DNA from: an uncultured Bradyrhizobium sp.
GTDB lineage: Bacteria; Pseudomonadota; Alphaproteobacteria; Rhizobiales; Xanthobacteraceae
Direction of reading: 5' to 3'
NCBI RefSeq assembly: GCF_936928535.1
Contig: NZ_CAKZHY010000020.1
Location: 1-52,532, forward strand
Length of the DNA: 52,532 nucleotides
Positions within the stretch are counted from its first letter, which is position 1. Each line of letters starts with the position of its first letter. The notes beneath the pieces were generated by a model that saw nothing but the letters and a program-made list of their open reading frames with translations, did no database searches and was not told the origin of the DNA. Position numbers and translations under genes: made by a program. Below are positions 16,814 through 26,082 of the stretch, one piece after another.

Positions 16814-18505
16814 CTATCCGCCGCGATCAGGATCGTTGTCAGGCGTCTGTCGTGCCTTGGCGGCAAGACGGTTCTTGAGCTGCGCCAGCGCCTCAGCCGA
16901 CCAATCATTGACATCGGTCACCGCGACCCAGGCATCGACATAATGCTCGGGCGCGTAGACATGGCCAAAGCCCATCGGCGCATTGGTTGCGACCGCCATG
17001 TCGAGTGCGAGCTGCAGCATGGTGACGATTGGATACCATCGCAGCTCCGGTGACACGTCAGGCCCACGCGGCGCGTTCATCCAGGCCGGGGCTCGATAGG
17101 CGTCGCGGTAGGCGAAGAACGTGATCGCATCGCTGGCATATTGCAGATAGACGACGCGCATCGCGCCCCAGGGTGTATCCGGCGGCACGGTCGACCCGTT
17201 CTGGTTCATGAAACGCACGAAGCGGCTGTCGCGGAATTCCGGCAGCCAGGCCGGCGAGCCCGGATTGCGGTTGTCGGTGATCGAGCGCCAGATGCGGCTC
17301 TCGAACGGCGCACCGCTCCACAGCGCGCCCGCGATGGGATCGCCGATCGTCTCGAACAGCTCTGCGGATTTCTCCGAGTTCATGGCGCCGAGGCTCAGCC
17401 CATGCAGATACAGCTTCGGCCTGACGTCCTTCGGCAGTGTCGTCCAGTAGCCGTAGATTTCGGCGAACAGGGCCCGCGCGGCTTCCGCGCCGTATTCGGG
17501 CTGAAACAGCAGCGACAGCGGACTGTTGAGATAGGAATATTGCATCGCGACGCTGGCGACATCGCCATGGTGGAGATATTCGACCGTATCCATCGCGGCC
17601 GGATCGATCCAGCCGGTGCCGGTCGGCGTAATGACGATCAGGACCTTGCGTTCAAAACCGTGCTGGCGCTTGAGCTCGTCGAGCGCAAGCCTGGCGCGCG
17701 CCTGGGCCGTGTCGCGGGCCGCGAGGCCGACATAGACGCGCACGGGCTCCCGCGCGGGATGCTCCGTGACCGCGCTGATCTCGGCTGCAGTCGGACCTGA
17801 GGCGATGAACCGGCGTCCCATGCGCCCGAGCTCCTTCCACTTCACCAGGGATGCCGGACCTCCGGTCTTGTCGGCCGCGGTCGGCTGCGGGCGCTCGGGC
17901 TCGAACAGGACGTCGAGTTCGCGGAAGGAGGAATCGAGTGCGTTGAAGGCGGTGCGGATCAGGACGTTGCTCGCGATCGACCAGAACAGCAGGGCTGCGA
18001 CGATCACGCCGATGACGTTGGCGACCTTGCGCGGAATGGCGCGCCGCGTGCCCGCAGCGAGGACGTCAGCCAAAAGCGCGAACAGCCGCCCCAGCAACAG
18101 CAGTACCGCGAACGTGATCAGGGCGACGATGCAGACCTTGAGCGGATGCGCGGTCTCGACCGGCGCCATCTTCATCACGCTGCGGACCGCGTTCTGCCAT
18201 GCGGTCGTCCGCCAGAGCGCGGCGATGACGACGAGCAGGCAGCCGGCCGCGACAAGCGCATTCGCGACGGATCTTGCGCGCGCCGATGGCTCGGGCAGTT
18301 CGAGATAGTGCCACAGCCGGCGCCACAGCACGCCGGCGAAATAGCCGATCGCAAAGCAGCCGCCGGCCAGCGTTCCCTGCGTGAGATAGCTGCGCGGGAT
18401 CAGCGTCGGCGTCAGCGCCGCTGCGAAGAACAGCGCGCCTAGCATGAGGCCGACGCCGGACAGCGAGAGCAATTGCCGCCGAATGAACCGCGCGACTGTC
18501 ATCAA
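16814..18505 (-). CDS. Membrane alpha/beta hydrolase (Abhydrolase_9 family)
   Basis: A 563-residue integral membrane protein. The N-terminal half holds about five hydrophobic segments (roughly residues 12-35, 45-65, 85-105, 125-150 and 165-190). The C-terminal half is a predicted serine hydrolase with the elbow GLSLGAMNS. This is the architecture of the Abhydrolase_9 N/C family found in actinobacteria and rhizobia; no reaction is assigned. It begins 13 bp after the end of the ThDP enzyme gene on the same strand and may be co-transcribed with it. Confidence 0.82.
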   Translation of the reverse strand: MMTVARFIRRQLLSLSGVGLMLGALFFAAALTPTLIPRSYLTQGTLAGGCFAIGYFAGVLWRRLWHYLELPEPSARARSVANALVAAGCLLVVIAALWRTTAWQNAVRSVMKMAPVETAHPLKVCIVALITFAVLLLLGRLFALLADVLAAGTRRAIPRKVANVIGVIVAALLFWSIASNVLIRTAFNALDSSFRELDVLFEPERPQPTAADKTGGPASLVKWKELGRMGRRFIASGPTAAEISAVTEHPAREPVRVYVGLAARDTAQARARLALDELKRQHGFERKVLIVITPTGTGWIDPAAMDTVEYLHHGDVASVAMQYSYLNSPLSLLFQPEYGAEAARALFAEIYGYWTTLPKDVRPKLYLHGLSLGAMNSEKSAELFETIGDPIAGALWSGAPFESRIWRSITDNRNPGSPAWLPEFRDSRFVRFMNQNGSTVPPDTPWGAMRVVYLQYASDAITFFAYRDAYRAPAWMNAPRGPDVSPELRWYPIVTMLQLALDMAVATNAPMGFGHVYAPEHYVDAWVAVTDVNDWSAEALAQLKNRLAAKARQTPDNDPDRGG

Positions 18506-18518
18506 AGCCCCTGTAGGC

Positions 18519-20153
18519 TCACGTCCCCGGCCGCGACACCTCGGTCTCCTTGCTGGTGATGAACTCCAGCAGCACCGGCACGCCTTCCCTGGTCTTCTGA
18601 ATGCCGCGCTTGATCGCGGGGATGATGTCCTCCGGCTTCGTCACGCGTTCGCCATAGCCGCCGAAGGCGCGCGCCATTGCGGCATAGTCGCCCGAAATGT
18701 CGGTCGAGCGATACTTCTCGGTCGAGATCGGCATCACCTTCAGCTCGATCGCCATCGAGAAATTGTTAAGCAGGATCGACATGATCGGAATGCGCTCGCG
18801 CACCGCGGTCTCGAAGTCCATGCCGGTGAAACCAATGGCCGCATCGCCCCAGACGTTGATGCAGAGCTTATCGGGCTTGGCGAGCTTAGCGCCCATCGCG
18901 AGCCCAAGGCCGTAGCCGAGCTGCGTGGTCTTGCCCCAGCCGAGATAGGAGAGGGGCGTCACCGCCTTCCAGAACGGCGAGAGCTGATCGCGCGGGCTGC
19001 CGGCATCATGAGTGATGATGGTGTTGTCGATATCGACCGTGTGCTGCAGGTCCCACAGCACGCGGTAGGGACTGAGCGGCGCGTCGTTGCTGGTGAGTTT
19101 CGGCATCCATTTCGCCAGCCACTCTTTGTGCGAGGCTGCGATCTCGGCCGCGACCGCCGACGCATCACGGTCGGCAGTGACGGTCTTGCTGATCTCCTCC
19201 AGCAATGCATCGAGCACGAGACCGGCATCGCCGACGAGGCCGATCTTGGCTTCCACATCCTTGTTGAGATGGTTCGGATCGAGTGTGGAGTGGATGATGG
19301 TCTTGCCCTTCGGCATCGCGATGCCGAAGCTGGTCTCGGTGAAGGAGCAGCCGATCCCGAAGATGACGTCGGCCTCACCAAGGAATTTTGGCACCGCGCG
19401 CGGCACGGCGAGGCCACCGGAGCCAAGCGAGAGCGGATGCGTCTCAGGGAATGACGATTTGCCCCCCAGGCTGGTGGTGACGGGAATGGCCAGCCGTTCC
19501 GCCAGCCGTTTCAATTGCGGCCACGCCTGCGCATAATGCACGCCCTGGCCGGCATAGATGACCGGACGCTTGGCGCCCGTGAGCAGCGCAGCCGCTTCCC
19601 TCACATGCACGGGGTCGGCGCCGTAACGGGTGCGCAGCACCGGTGTGTAGTTCAGTGGCTCCGGCACCTCCTCATTCCACATGTCGGAGGGAATTTCGAC
19701 GATGACGGGTCCGCCGCGGCCGTTCTTCAATTTGGTGAAGGCGCGTCGGAAGATGTTGGCGACCTCGGCGGCCAGGATGATCGGCTCGGACGATTTCGCG
19801 AACGGCTTCATCGCCTCGCTGGAATTGAAGTTCGGCTCGATATGCGCAAGCCGGCGCTGATAGCCCATCGGCAGCACCAGCACGGGAACGGATTCGCCAA
19901 AGCACTGCGCGACGCCACCCATCGCGTTCTCGGCGCCGGGGCCGTGCTGCATGCAGAACGCTCCGATCGTGCGCCCGGAGGTGACGCGTGAGATCGCGTC
20001 CGCCATGTGCACGCCGACGCGCTCCTGGCGCACCATCACAGGACGGATCTCGGCCTTGGCCGCGTGCTCGATCAGATGGTTGACGGGATAACCGCAGAGG
20101 ATCTCGATCCCCTCGCGCCGCATGATTTCCGCAATGGCGGTGCCGAGCTTCAT
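18519..20153 (-). CDS. Thiamine diphosphate-dependent enzyme, acetolactate synthase-like
   Basis: A 544-residue ThDP enzyme with the three-domain pyruvate oxidase/acetolactate synthase layout. The catalytic glutamate lies in VRQERVGVHMAD (about residue 44). The central domain shows the FGIGCSFTET region, and the C-terminal ThDP/Mg site is GDAAIGFTGMDFETAV ending in NNF. The first motif is GDA instead of the usual GDG, and no regulatory subunit gene is adjacent, so a role in branched-chain amino acid synthesis is unlikely. A decarboxylase or lyase on an unknown 2-oxo acid is the safest reading. Confidence 0.85.
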   Translation of the reverse strand: MKLGTAIAEIMRREGIEILCGYPVNHLIEHAAKAEIRPVMVRQERVGVHMADAISRVTSGRTIGAFCMQHGPGAENAMGGVAQCFGESVPVLVLPMGYQRRLAHIEPNFNSSEAMKPFAKSSEPIILAAEVANIFRRAFTKLKNGRGGPVIVEIPSDMWNEEVPEPLNYTPVLRTRYGADPVHVREAAALLTGAKRPVIYAGQGVHYAQAWPQLKRLAERLAIPVTTSLGGKSSFPETHPLSLGSGGLAVPRAVPKFLGEADVIFGIGCSFTETSFGIAMPKGKTIIHSTLDPNHLNKDVEAKIGLVGDAGLVLDALLEEISKTVTADRDASAVAAEIAASHKEWLAKWMPKLTSNDAPLSPYRVLWDLQHTVDIDNTIITHDAGSPRDQLSPFWKAVTPLSYLGWGKTTQLGYGLGLAMGAKLAKPDKLCINVWGDAAIGFTGMDFETAVRERIPIMSILLNNFSMAIELKVMPISTEKYRSTDISGDYAAMARAFGGYGERVTKPEDIIPAIKRGIQKTREGVPVLLEFITSKETEVSRPGT

Positions 20154-20282
20154 GGCGTCTCTCTCCCTGGCATGGCCGGTTGCTCCGGCTGTTGGGGAGA
20201 GAGGATCAGGAATCGGGGAGACGGTAAAGTGCGGCGAGAGATGTTCGCGGTAGGTCAGCCATGCAGCGAGATGCCGGCCATC

Positions 20283-20729
20283 CTATTTGCAGTTCTTGCA
20301 AATCGTCAGCTTGCGCTTCAACGCTTCGTCTTCCTGATCGATCGATGACTGCGCATCGAGGCCATCAGCATCCCGACTGGCGCCCTTCGCGGCGCGCGAC
20401 CTGACCGGCGGCGTCACCTGGCTCGGTGCGTCATCGTCGGTGCCGGCACTGAAGCCATCATAATCGGCGGCCGGGTTCGGCAATGCCGCGGGTCTGCCGA
20501 TCACCGGCAGTGGAGGCTCTCCGCCCGGCGCGCGGCCATCGTTGGTGACCATCGCCGGCTCCCTCCTGGGCTTGGCGTTCTTGGCCCCTGCATGCGGTGG
20601 CGAAGCGTTGGGCGGAGCCAACGAAACCGGCGGCGTCGCCGAATTCTGTGCTCTCGCGCTCTGCTGTGACCAGGCGCCGACCAAGATGAGGCCGATAGCC
20701 AGGAGCAACACGCGTCTCGTCAGCATCAT
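20283..20729 (-). CDS. Small secreted protein of unknown function
   Basis: A 148-residue protein with a clear Sec signal peptide (hydrophobic stretch about residues 7-19, then an ARAQ-type cleavage site near 27). A low-complexity mature part rich in Pro, Ala and Asp follows, and the C-terminus is CKNCK. No domain is recognised. The two end cysteines could bind a metal or form a disulfide. It is divergent from the P-type ATPase gene and shares the intergenic FixK-type palindrome with it, so the two may be co-regulated. Composition and signal peptide support a real gene. Confidence 0.6.
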   Translation of the reverse strand: MMLTRRVLLLAIGLILVGAWSQQSARAQNSATPPVSLAPPNASPPHAGAKNAKPRREPAMVTNDGRAPGGEPPLPVIGRPAALPNPAADYDGFSAGTDDDAPSQVTPPVRSRAAKGASRDADGLDAQSSIDQEDEALKRKLTICKNCK

Positions 20730-20862
20730 TCAAACAGCCTTGCTTCAACGATTGACAGGTCGGGCTCATCGAGCCGCGCCGGGAAGAATATCAGCAGTGA
20801 CATGGCCGTCAAAGTTGACGGAAATGGGAGCAGGCGGGATGTCGCTATGTCGCCTGGAACGT

Positions 20863-20876
20863 TTGACCCACGTCAA
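20863..20876. promoter_or_regulatory. FixK/FNR-type box before the P-type ATPase
   Basis: TTGACCCACGTCAA matches TTGA-N6-TCAA exactly. If it sits at -41.5, transcription of the ATPase would begin near 20911, 44 nt before its ATG. The site is symmetric and could also serve the divergent secreted-protein gene. Confidence 0.65.
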
Positions 20877-20954
20877 GCCGGTAGCTGGTTGCAGCATGGC
20901 ATGATGACGGTGGTGATGAGATGACGCGTGCTCATCACGCTTCCAGGAACCTCC

Positions 20955-23483
20955 ATGAGATCGTCGGCGATGCAGGGGCTGACCGCATCCGAAGCGCAGG
21001 CCCGGCTGAAGGCCGAAGGCTTCAACGAGCTGCCCCGCGCGGGCCGGCGGACGATCCTGCGCCTCATCATCGAGGTGCTGCGCGAGCCCATGCTGCTATT
21101 GCTGCTTGCGGGCGGCCTGATCTACTTCGTTCTGGGCGATCTTGGCGAGGCCTTGCTGCTTCTTGCGTTCGCGTCGATCTCGATCGTCATCACGGTCGTG
21201 CAGGAGGCGCGCACGGAGCGCGTTCTCGACGCGTTGCGCGATCTGACCAGCCCGCGCGCACTCGTCATCCGCGACGGCGAACGCCTCCGTATTCCCGGGC
21301 GCGAGGTCGCTCGCGGCGACCTGATCGTGCTCTCGGAGGGGGATCGCGTGGCAGCTGATGCTACGGTCCTTCGATGCATCGATCTCCTGCTGGATGAATC
21401 GCTGCTGACGGGGGAATCGGTTCCGGTCAGAAAGCAGGCCTCACCCTCAGCCGAAACATCGATAGCGCCGCATGCCGGCGGCGACGACCAACCATTCGTG
21501 TTCTCCGGCACGCTGGTGGTTCGCGGCAGCGGGATGGCCGAAGTGACCTCGACCGGCGTCCTGAGCGAGATCGGCAAGATCGGACAATCGCTGCATTCGC
21601 TGGCGACGGAAGCGCCCCGCCTGCAACAACAGACCACGCGGCTGGTGGCGACATTCGCCGTCGCCAGCGCCTTCGTGATCGGGTTGACCATTCTTCTTTA
21701 TGGGCTCTATCGCGGCGGCTGGCTGGACGGCGTGCTTGCCGGCATCGCGCTCGGCATGGCGATGCTCCCGGAGGAATTCCCTGTTGTCCTGACCGTGTTC
21801 CTCGCCATGGGCGCCTGGCGTATCTCCCAGGCGCGTGTGTTGACGCGGCGCGCTTCGGCGATTGAATCGCTGGGCGCCGCGACCGTGCTCTGCACCGACA
21901 AGACCGGCACGCTGACGGAAAATCGCATGACCGTTGCGCGCCTGGTGCTGCCTGACGGAACGCAATCTACGCCGGACGAAGCGGCCCGCACGGCGCCCGC
22001 ATTCAATCGATTGATCGAGACCGGCGTGCTGGCCTGCGTCCGAGAGCCGTTCGATCCCATGGAGAAGGCGTTGCATTCGCTGGCCTCTGACGCCAGCGCG
22101 GGCCGTCGGCTCGTGCAGCGCTATGGCCTGCGTCCCGACCTGCTCGCCATGTCGAATGTGTGGTGCGGAAGTGGCGATGGCTGCGTTGTCGCGGCCAAGG
22201 GCGCACCCGAGACGATCGGCATGCTTTGCGGAATGAGCGCGGAAGAGCTGGTCGAATTGCAGGCGCGCGTCGATATGCTCGCGCGGGAAGGGCTGCGTGT
22301 GCTTGGTGTGGCGCGGGCCGACTGGACGGAGACCGATCTTCCCGAGACGCAACACGGCTTCCCTTTTCGCTTTTGCGGCTTGACCGGCTTTGCCGATCCG
22401 TTGCGGCCCGGGGTCACGGGCGCCATTGCCGAATGCCGCTCCGCAGGCATCCGTGTGGTCATGATAACAGGCGATTATCCCGCAACCGCGTCGGCGATCG
22501 CGACGCGGGCCGGCCTCGATCCCGAACGTGTCGTGACAGGAACGGAGGTCGAAGCCATGGCCGATGCCGAACTCGCCGGCGTGGCGCGGGGACGCGCCGT
22601 CTTCGCGCGAATAGCGCCGGCCCAGAAATTGCGCGTCGTCAATGCGCTCAAGGAGGCCGGCGAGATCGTCGCGATGACGGGCGACGGCGTCAACGACGCC
22701 CCCTCGCTGAAGGCGGCCCATATCGGCATCGCCATGGGCGGTCGCGGCACCGACGTGGCGCGCGAAGCATCCTCGATCGTTCTGCTCGACGACGATTTCG
22801 GCTCGATCGTGAAGGCGATCCGGCTCGGCCGCCGGATCTACGACAATCTGCGCAAGGCGATGAGCTTCATCCTCGCGGTCCACGTTCCGATCGCCGGACT
22901 TGCTCTATTGCCCCTGGTCACAGGGATGCCGCTGTTGTTCGGCCCGGTTCACATCGCGTTTCTCGAGATGATCATCGATCCCGTCTGCTCGCTTGTCTTC
23001 GAGGCCGAGACCGAGGAGAGCGACGTCATGCAGCGGCCGCCGCGTTCGCCTAACGAGCCGCTGTTGCCAAGATCGCTGCTGGTCTGGTCGGCGCTGCAGG
23101 GGGGCCTTGCGCTGGCCCTCACCGGTGGCGTGATGGTGACGGCAAACCGATACGGCATGCCGGCAACCGAGGTGCGTGCGCTGACGTTCTTCTCGCTGGT
23201 GCTGGTGATCATGAGCCTGATCTTCGTCAACCGCTCGTTCTCGACGTCGCTGGTCGAAGCCTTTACCCGGCCGAACCGCACGCTCGTCATCATCGTCATG
23301 TTCGTGACGGCGATGCTTGCCCTGAGCCTGATGTGGCCGGCCGCGGCGGACCTGTTCCGCTTCGGTCCTCTGCATGCGGATGATCTCGCCGTCACGGCCG
23401 TGGTCGCACTCGTCTCCCTCGTGGTGCTGGAACTATCGAAATACCCGTTGCGTCGTCTCGTGCGGGCCTCAGCGGCGGCTTGA
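20955..23483 (+). CDS. Cation-translocating P-type ATPase (type II-like)
   Basis: An 842-residue P-type ATPase with an N-terminal cation-ATPase domain (LTASEAQARLKAEGFNELP), actuator motif LTGESVPV, phosphorylation site DKTGTLTE (D315) and hinge TGDGVNDAPSLKAAHIG. The helix-4 ion motif is PEEFP, not the PEGLP of Ca2+ pumps, and helix 6 carries IDPVCSLVFEAE. Both point to a distinct bacterial subgroup, so Ca2+ is not assured. The ATG at 20955 follows AGGAA at good spacing. It is preceded by a FixK-type box and lies opposite the nucleotide-salvage operon, suggesting expression at low oxygen. Confidence 0.88.
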   Translation: MRSSAMQGLTASEAQARLKAEGFNELPRAGRRTILRLIIEVLREPMLLLLLAGGLIYFVLGDLGEALLLLAFASISIVITVVQEARTERVLDALRDLTSPRALVIRDGERLRIPGREVARGDLIVLSEGDRVAADATVLRCIDLLLDESLLTGESVPVRKQASPSAETSIAPHAGGDDQPFVFSGTLVVRGSGMAEVTSTGVLSEIGKIGQSLHSLATEAPRLQQQTTRLVATFAVASAFVIGLTILLYGLYRGGWLDGVLAGIALGMAMLPEEFPVVLTVFLAMGAWRISQARVLTRRASAIESLGAATVLCTDKTGTLTENRMTVARLVLPDGTQSTPDEAARTAPAFNRLIETGVLACVREPFDPMEKALHSLASDASAGRRLVQRYGLRPDLLAMSNVWCGSGDGCVVAAKGAPETIGMLCGMSAEELVELQARVDMLAREGLRVLGVARADWTETDLPETQHGFPFRFCGLTGFADPLRPGVTGAIAECRSAGIRVVMITGDYPATASAIATRAGLDPERVVTGTEVEAMADAELAGVARGRAVFARIAPAQKLRVVNALKEAGEIVAMTGDGVNDAPSLKAAHIGIAMGGRGTDVAREASSIVLLDDDFGSIVKAIRLGRRIYDNLRKAMSFILAVHVPIAGLALLPLVTGMPLLFGPVHIAFLEMIIDPVCSLVFEAETEESDVMQRPPRSPNEPLLPRSLLVWSALQGGLALALTGGVMVTANRYGMPATEVRALTFFSLVLVIMSLIFVNRSFSTSLVEAFTRPNRTLVIIVMFVTAMLALSLMWPAAADLFRFGPLHADDLAVTAVVALVSLVVLELSKYPLRRLVRASAAA

Positions 23484-23516
23484 AGGCACGGCCAGCGCAA
23501 TCGCCGCGGCACTGGA

Positions 23517-23530
23517 TTGACTTGGGTCAA
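23517..23530 (+). promoter_or_regulatory. FixK-type box in a convergent gap
   Basis: TTGACTTGGGTCAA is close to the classical rhizobial FixK box. It lies in the 86-bp gap between the 3' ends of the ATPase and metallo-RNase genes, where no annotated gene needs a promoter. Confidence 0.55.
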
Positions 23531-23569
23531 GGGAAGGAGCTCCCGGCTCCGACCGCGTCGAGCGTCTGC

Positions 23570-25165
23570 CTATCCGTTCTCCTGCAACGCTCGTCTCAAT
23601 CTCCGGATGATCACGCCGCGGGCGCGGTCGTCGGCAGCGGCGCCAACCCTGTCGTTGATGTCGAGCACCAGCTCCGACATCTCGTTGTGCCAGTCGAGAC
23701 GAGTCACGGCTTCGGGCGCGAGCCGCCGGCGATGATCTGCGTCGATCACGCGCGGTTCGGTCGCAGCGAGTTCAAAAATGTCGTCCAGCATCGGCTGGTA
23801 GACCTTCGCCGCCGGAATGATGCGTTCGGCGACGCGCTCGGCCAGGCCCGCGATGGCGCTTTCCTCGCCATGGACCAGGAACAGCCCGCGGGAAATGGGA
23901 CGGCGTGCCGCGATCCAGCCAGCCATGCCGGCACCGTCGGCGTGCCCCGAATATTCATCGATCGTGCGAATCCGCGCCGCCACCCGGATCTCTTCCCCCT
24001 GGATCCGGACGGCCTTGGCGCCGTTCTGCAGAAAGCGGCCGAGCGTGCCGCTGGCCTGGAAGCCGGCGAGCAGCACGGTCGCGCGCTCGTTCCAGAGCCA
24101 GCGTTTCAGATGATGGCGGATGCGTCCTGCATCGCACATGCCGCTCGCCGCGATGATGATGTGAAATCCGCTGAGCCGCATGATCGCCTTGCTCTCGTCC
24201 GCGGTCTCGGTAAATTTGAGATGCGGCGAGTTGAGCAGGCGGTCGGCGTCGACGCTCGGGTCGAGGCTCGCGGCGTGGCGGCGGAATACTTCGGTGGCCC
24301 GGATCGCCAGCGGGGAATCGAGGAAGATCGGCGCGGTCGGAATCTTGCCGTGCTCCATCAGGTCGACGAGGTCGACGATCAGCTCCTGGGTGCGTTCGAC
24401 CGCGAAGGCGGGGATCAGCAATGCGCCTCCGGCCGCCGCGGCCTCGCGCACCTCGTCGGCGAGGTGCTGCCGGCGGAGCACAGGCGTCGTGGCGGCGCGC
24501 ACGCGATCGCCATAGGTGGATTCGGCGATGACATAGTCGAGGTCGACAGGCGCTTCGGGATCGGGCTGCAGCAGCTTGGCCTCCGGCCCGACATCGCCGG
24601 AGAGCAGCACGCGAAGCGGTCGCGGCGAGCCTTGCTCGGTGATTTCGAACTCGATCGAGGCGGAGCCGAGCAAATGTCCGGCGTTCCAGTAGCGCGCGCG
24701 GACGCCCGGGATCACGTCGATCCAGTGTTCGTAGTCGACCGGGCGAAACGCCTGGAGCGATGCGATCGCGTCGGCCTGTGTGTAGATCGGCTGGACTTCC
24801 TTGCGGCCGCGGGCCTTGTTACGCCGGTTGAGCTGCGCAACTTCGGATTCCTGGATGTTGCCGGCGTCTGGCAGCATGTAGGAGCAAAGGTCGATCGTGC
24901 CACGCGTCGCCAGGATCGGTCCGGCAAAGCCTTCGCGCACGAGCTTCGGAAGCAGGCCGCTGTGGTCGATATGGGCGTGTGTGAGCAGCACTGTCCGGAT
25001 ATCGGCCGGGCGGAACGGGAAGGCGCCGTAGTTGAGCTCCTTGAGCGTCTTCTGTCCCTGGAACAGACCGCAATCGACCAGGAAGCCGCCAGCGGCGGTC
25101 TGGAACAGATAGCTGGAGCCGGTCACGGTGCGGGCAGCCCCGCAGAAGCGAATAGTGATGCTCAT
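23570..25165 (-). CDS. Beta-CASP metallo-beta-lactamase-fold RNase-like protein
   Basis: A 531-residue member of the beta-CASP branch of metallo-beta-lactamases, which process or degrade RNA. The metal motif HAHIDH covers H63, H65, D67 and H68. Further ligands lie in GHLLGSA (about 163) and SGD, followed by the beta-CASP insertion starting with ESTYGDR and the C-terminal GHADGAGM and HGE motifs. About 60 C-terminal residues follow the fold. It is the last gene of a three-gene operon; its ATG overlaps the PRPP synthetase stop (ATGA). RNase activity is inferred from the family. Confidence 0.88.
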   Translation of the reverse strand: MSITIRFCGAARTVTGSSYLFQTAAGGFLVDCGLFQGQKTLKELNYGAFPFRPADIRTVLLTHAHIDHSGLLPKLVREGFAGPILATRGTIDLCSYMLPDAGNIQESEVAQLNRRNKARGRKEVQPIYTQADAIASLQAFRPVDYEHWIDVIPGVRARYWNAGHLLGSASIEFEITEQGSPRPLRVLLSGDVGPEAKLLQPDPEAPVDLDYVIAESTYGDRVRAATTPVLRRQHLADEVREAAAAGGALLIPAFAVERTQELIVDLVDLMEHGKIPTAPIFLDSPLAIRATEVFRRHAASLDPSVDADRLLNSPHLKFTETADESKAIMRLSGFHIIIAASGMCDAGRIRHHLKRWLWNERATVLLAGFQASGTLGRFLQNGAKAVRIQGEEIRVAARIRTIDEYSGHADGAGMAGWIAARRPISRGLFLVHGEESAIAGLAERVAERIIPAAKVYQPMLDDIFELAATEPRVIDADHRRRLAPEAVTRLDWHNEMSELVLDINDRVGAAADDRARGVIIRRLRRALQENG

Positions 25166-26082
25166 CTCGTCGTCTCCCGCGAACGTGTCGTGCCGAGTTC
25201 GGACCGCAAGGCGGCGGCGAGAACCTCATCGAGCGCGATCGCATTGGTCGGATGCGACACGCTGTCGGTCGAACGAACAGACCGGATACCGGCCTCGGTG
25301 AATGCGTTGACCATCGCGGCCGGAAACAGCGCGTGCGTTACGACCGCATCGATGGCCGTCGCGCCGATCGTGCGCAGCGCCCGCGCGGCGACCATCAAGG
25401 TGGCTCCCGAGGACACGATGTCGTCGACCATCAGCGCCGGCCGTCCCGATAGCAGCGTCGGATCGGCAAAATCGATGTCGACGGAGCGATCGCCGTGCCG
25501 TGTCTTGCGCGCCACCGTGTGCTGCAGCCGCAGCCGGCCCGCGAGATCGTTCACCCAGGGCTCGGACTCGGCGTCGGGACCGATCACAACCGTCGCGGGA
25601 TCGATGCCATCGGCTGCGAGGGCATCCGCGATCGCCGGCATCGCGGACAGGTTCTCCGCCTCGATGCCCGGAAATACGGAGCTGATGTCGGGCGTGCGGT
25701 GCAAGTGAGCGTCCACCGTGACGACGCGATCCACCAGCGTCGCGAGCAGCCGGCCCATGGCGCCCTGGCTAATAGCTTCGCCCGGATGAAACGCGATGTC
25801 CTGCCGCATGTAGCAGAGGTAGGGCGCGACCAGCACCAGGCGCCTGGCGCCATCGCGCCGCAGCGCCTCCGCGGCGAACAGCAGTGCGATCAGCTTGTCA
25901 TTGGGCTGGTCGAGCGAGGCAAACAGGATGGTGGTGTCTGCCGCCGGCGCCACCGTGACGCGCAGTTCGCCGTCCGGAAAGCGGTGCAGGGCGATCTCGT
26001 CGCAGGCAAGCCCAAGCCGCGCCGCAAGCCGCTTTGCCGGTCCGGTGCTGGAGGGCAGGGCCTGAAGCGCGATCGTGCTCAC
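25162..26082 (-). CDS. Ribose-phosphate pyrophosphokinase, archaeal-like
   Basis: A 306-residue PRPP synthetase homologue built from two phosphoribosyltransferase-type halves. The catalytic flexible-loop region reads [18 protein letters not shown] and TVDAHLH. The first resembles archaeal (class III) enzymes (RQD..F..GEAIS) more than the housekeeping bacterial Prs, which has RQDRK. The PRPP loop is [12 protein letters not shown], and [11 protein letters not shown] contains the probable catalytic Lys/Arg pair. It is expected to make PRPP from ribose 5-phosphate and ATP. It overlaps both neighbours by 4 bases, which argues for one pathway. It is likely a paralogue, with the housekeeping prs elsewhere. 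Confidence 0.87.
   Translation of the reverse strand: MSTIALQALPSSTGPAKRLAARLGLACDEIALHRFPDGELRVTVAPAADTTILFASLDQPNDKLIALLFAAEALRRDGARRLVLVAPYLCYMRQDIAFHPGEAISQGAMGRLLATLVDRVVTVDAHLHRTPDISSVFPGIEAENLSAMPAIADALAADGIDPATVVIGPDAESEPWVNDLAGRLRLQHTVARKTRHGDRSVDIDFADPTLLSGRPALMVDDIVSSGATLMVAARALRTIGATAIDAVVTHALFPAAMVNAFTEAGIRSVRSTDSVSHPTNAIALDEVLAAALRSELGTTRSRETTR

Noticed and set aside
23480..25708. 742-codon plus-strand frame, with a FixK box 37 bp after its start
   Set aside because: Tempting as the target of the box at 23517, but it is antisense to the metallo-RNase and PRPP synthetase genes, has no domain, and starts inside the ATPase gene upstream of the box.
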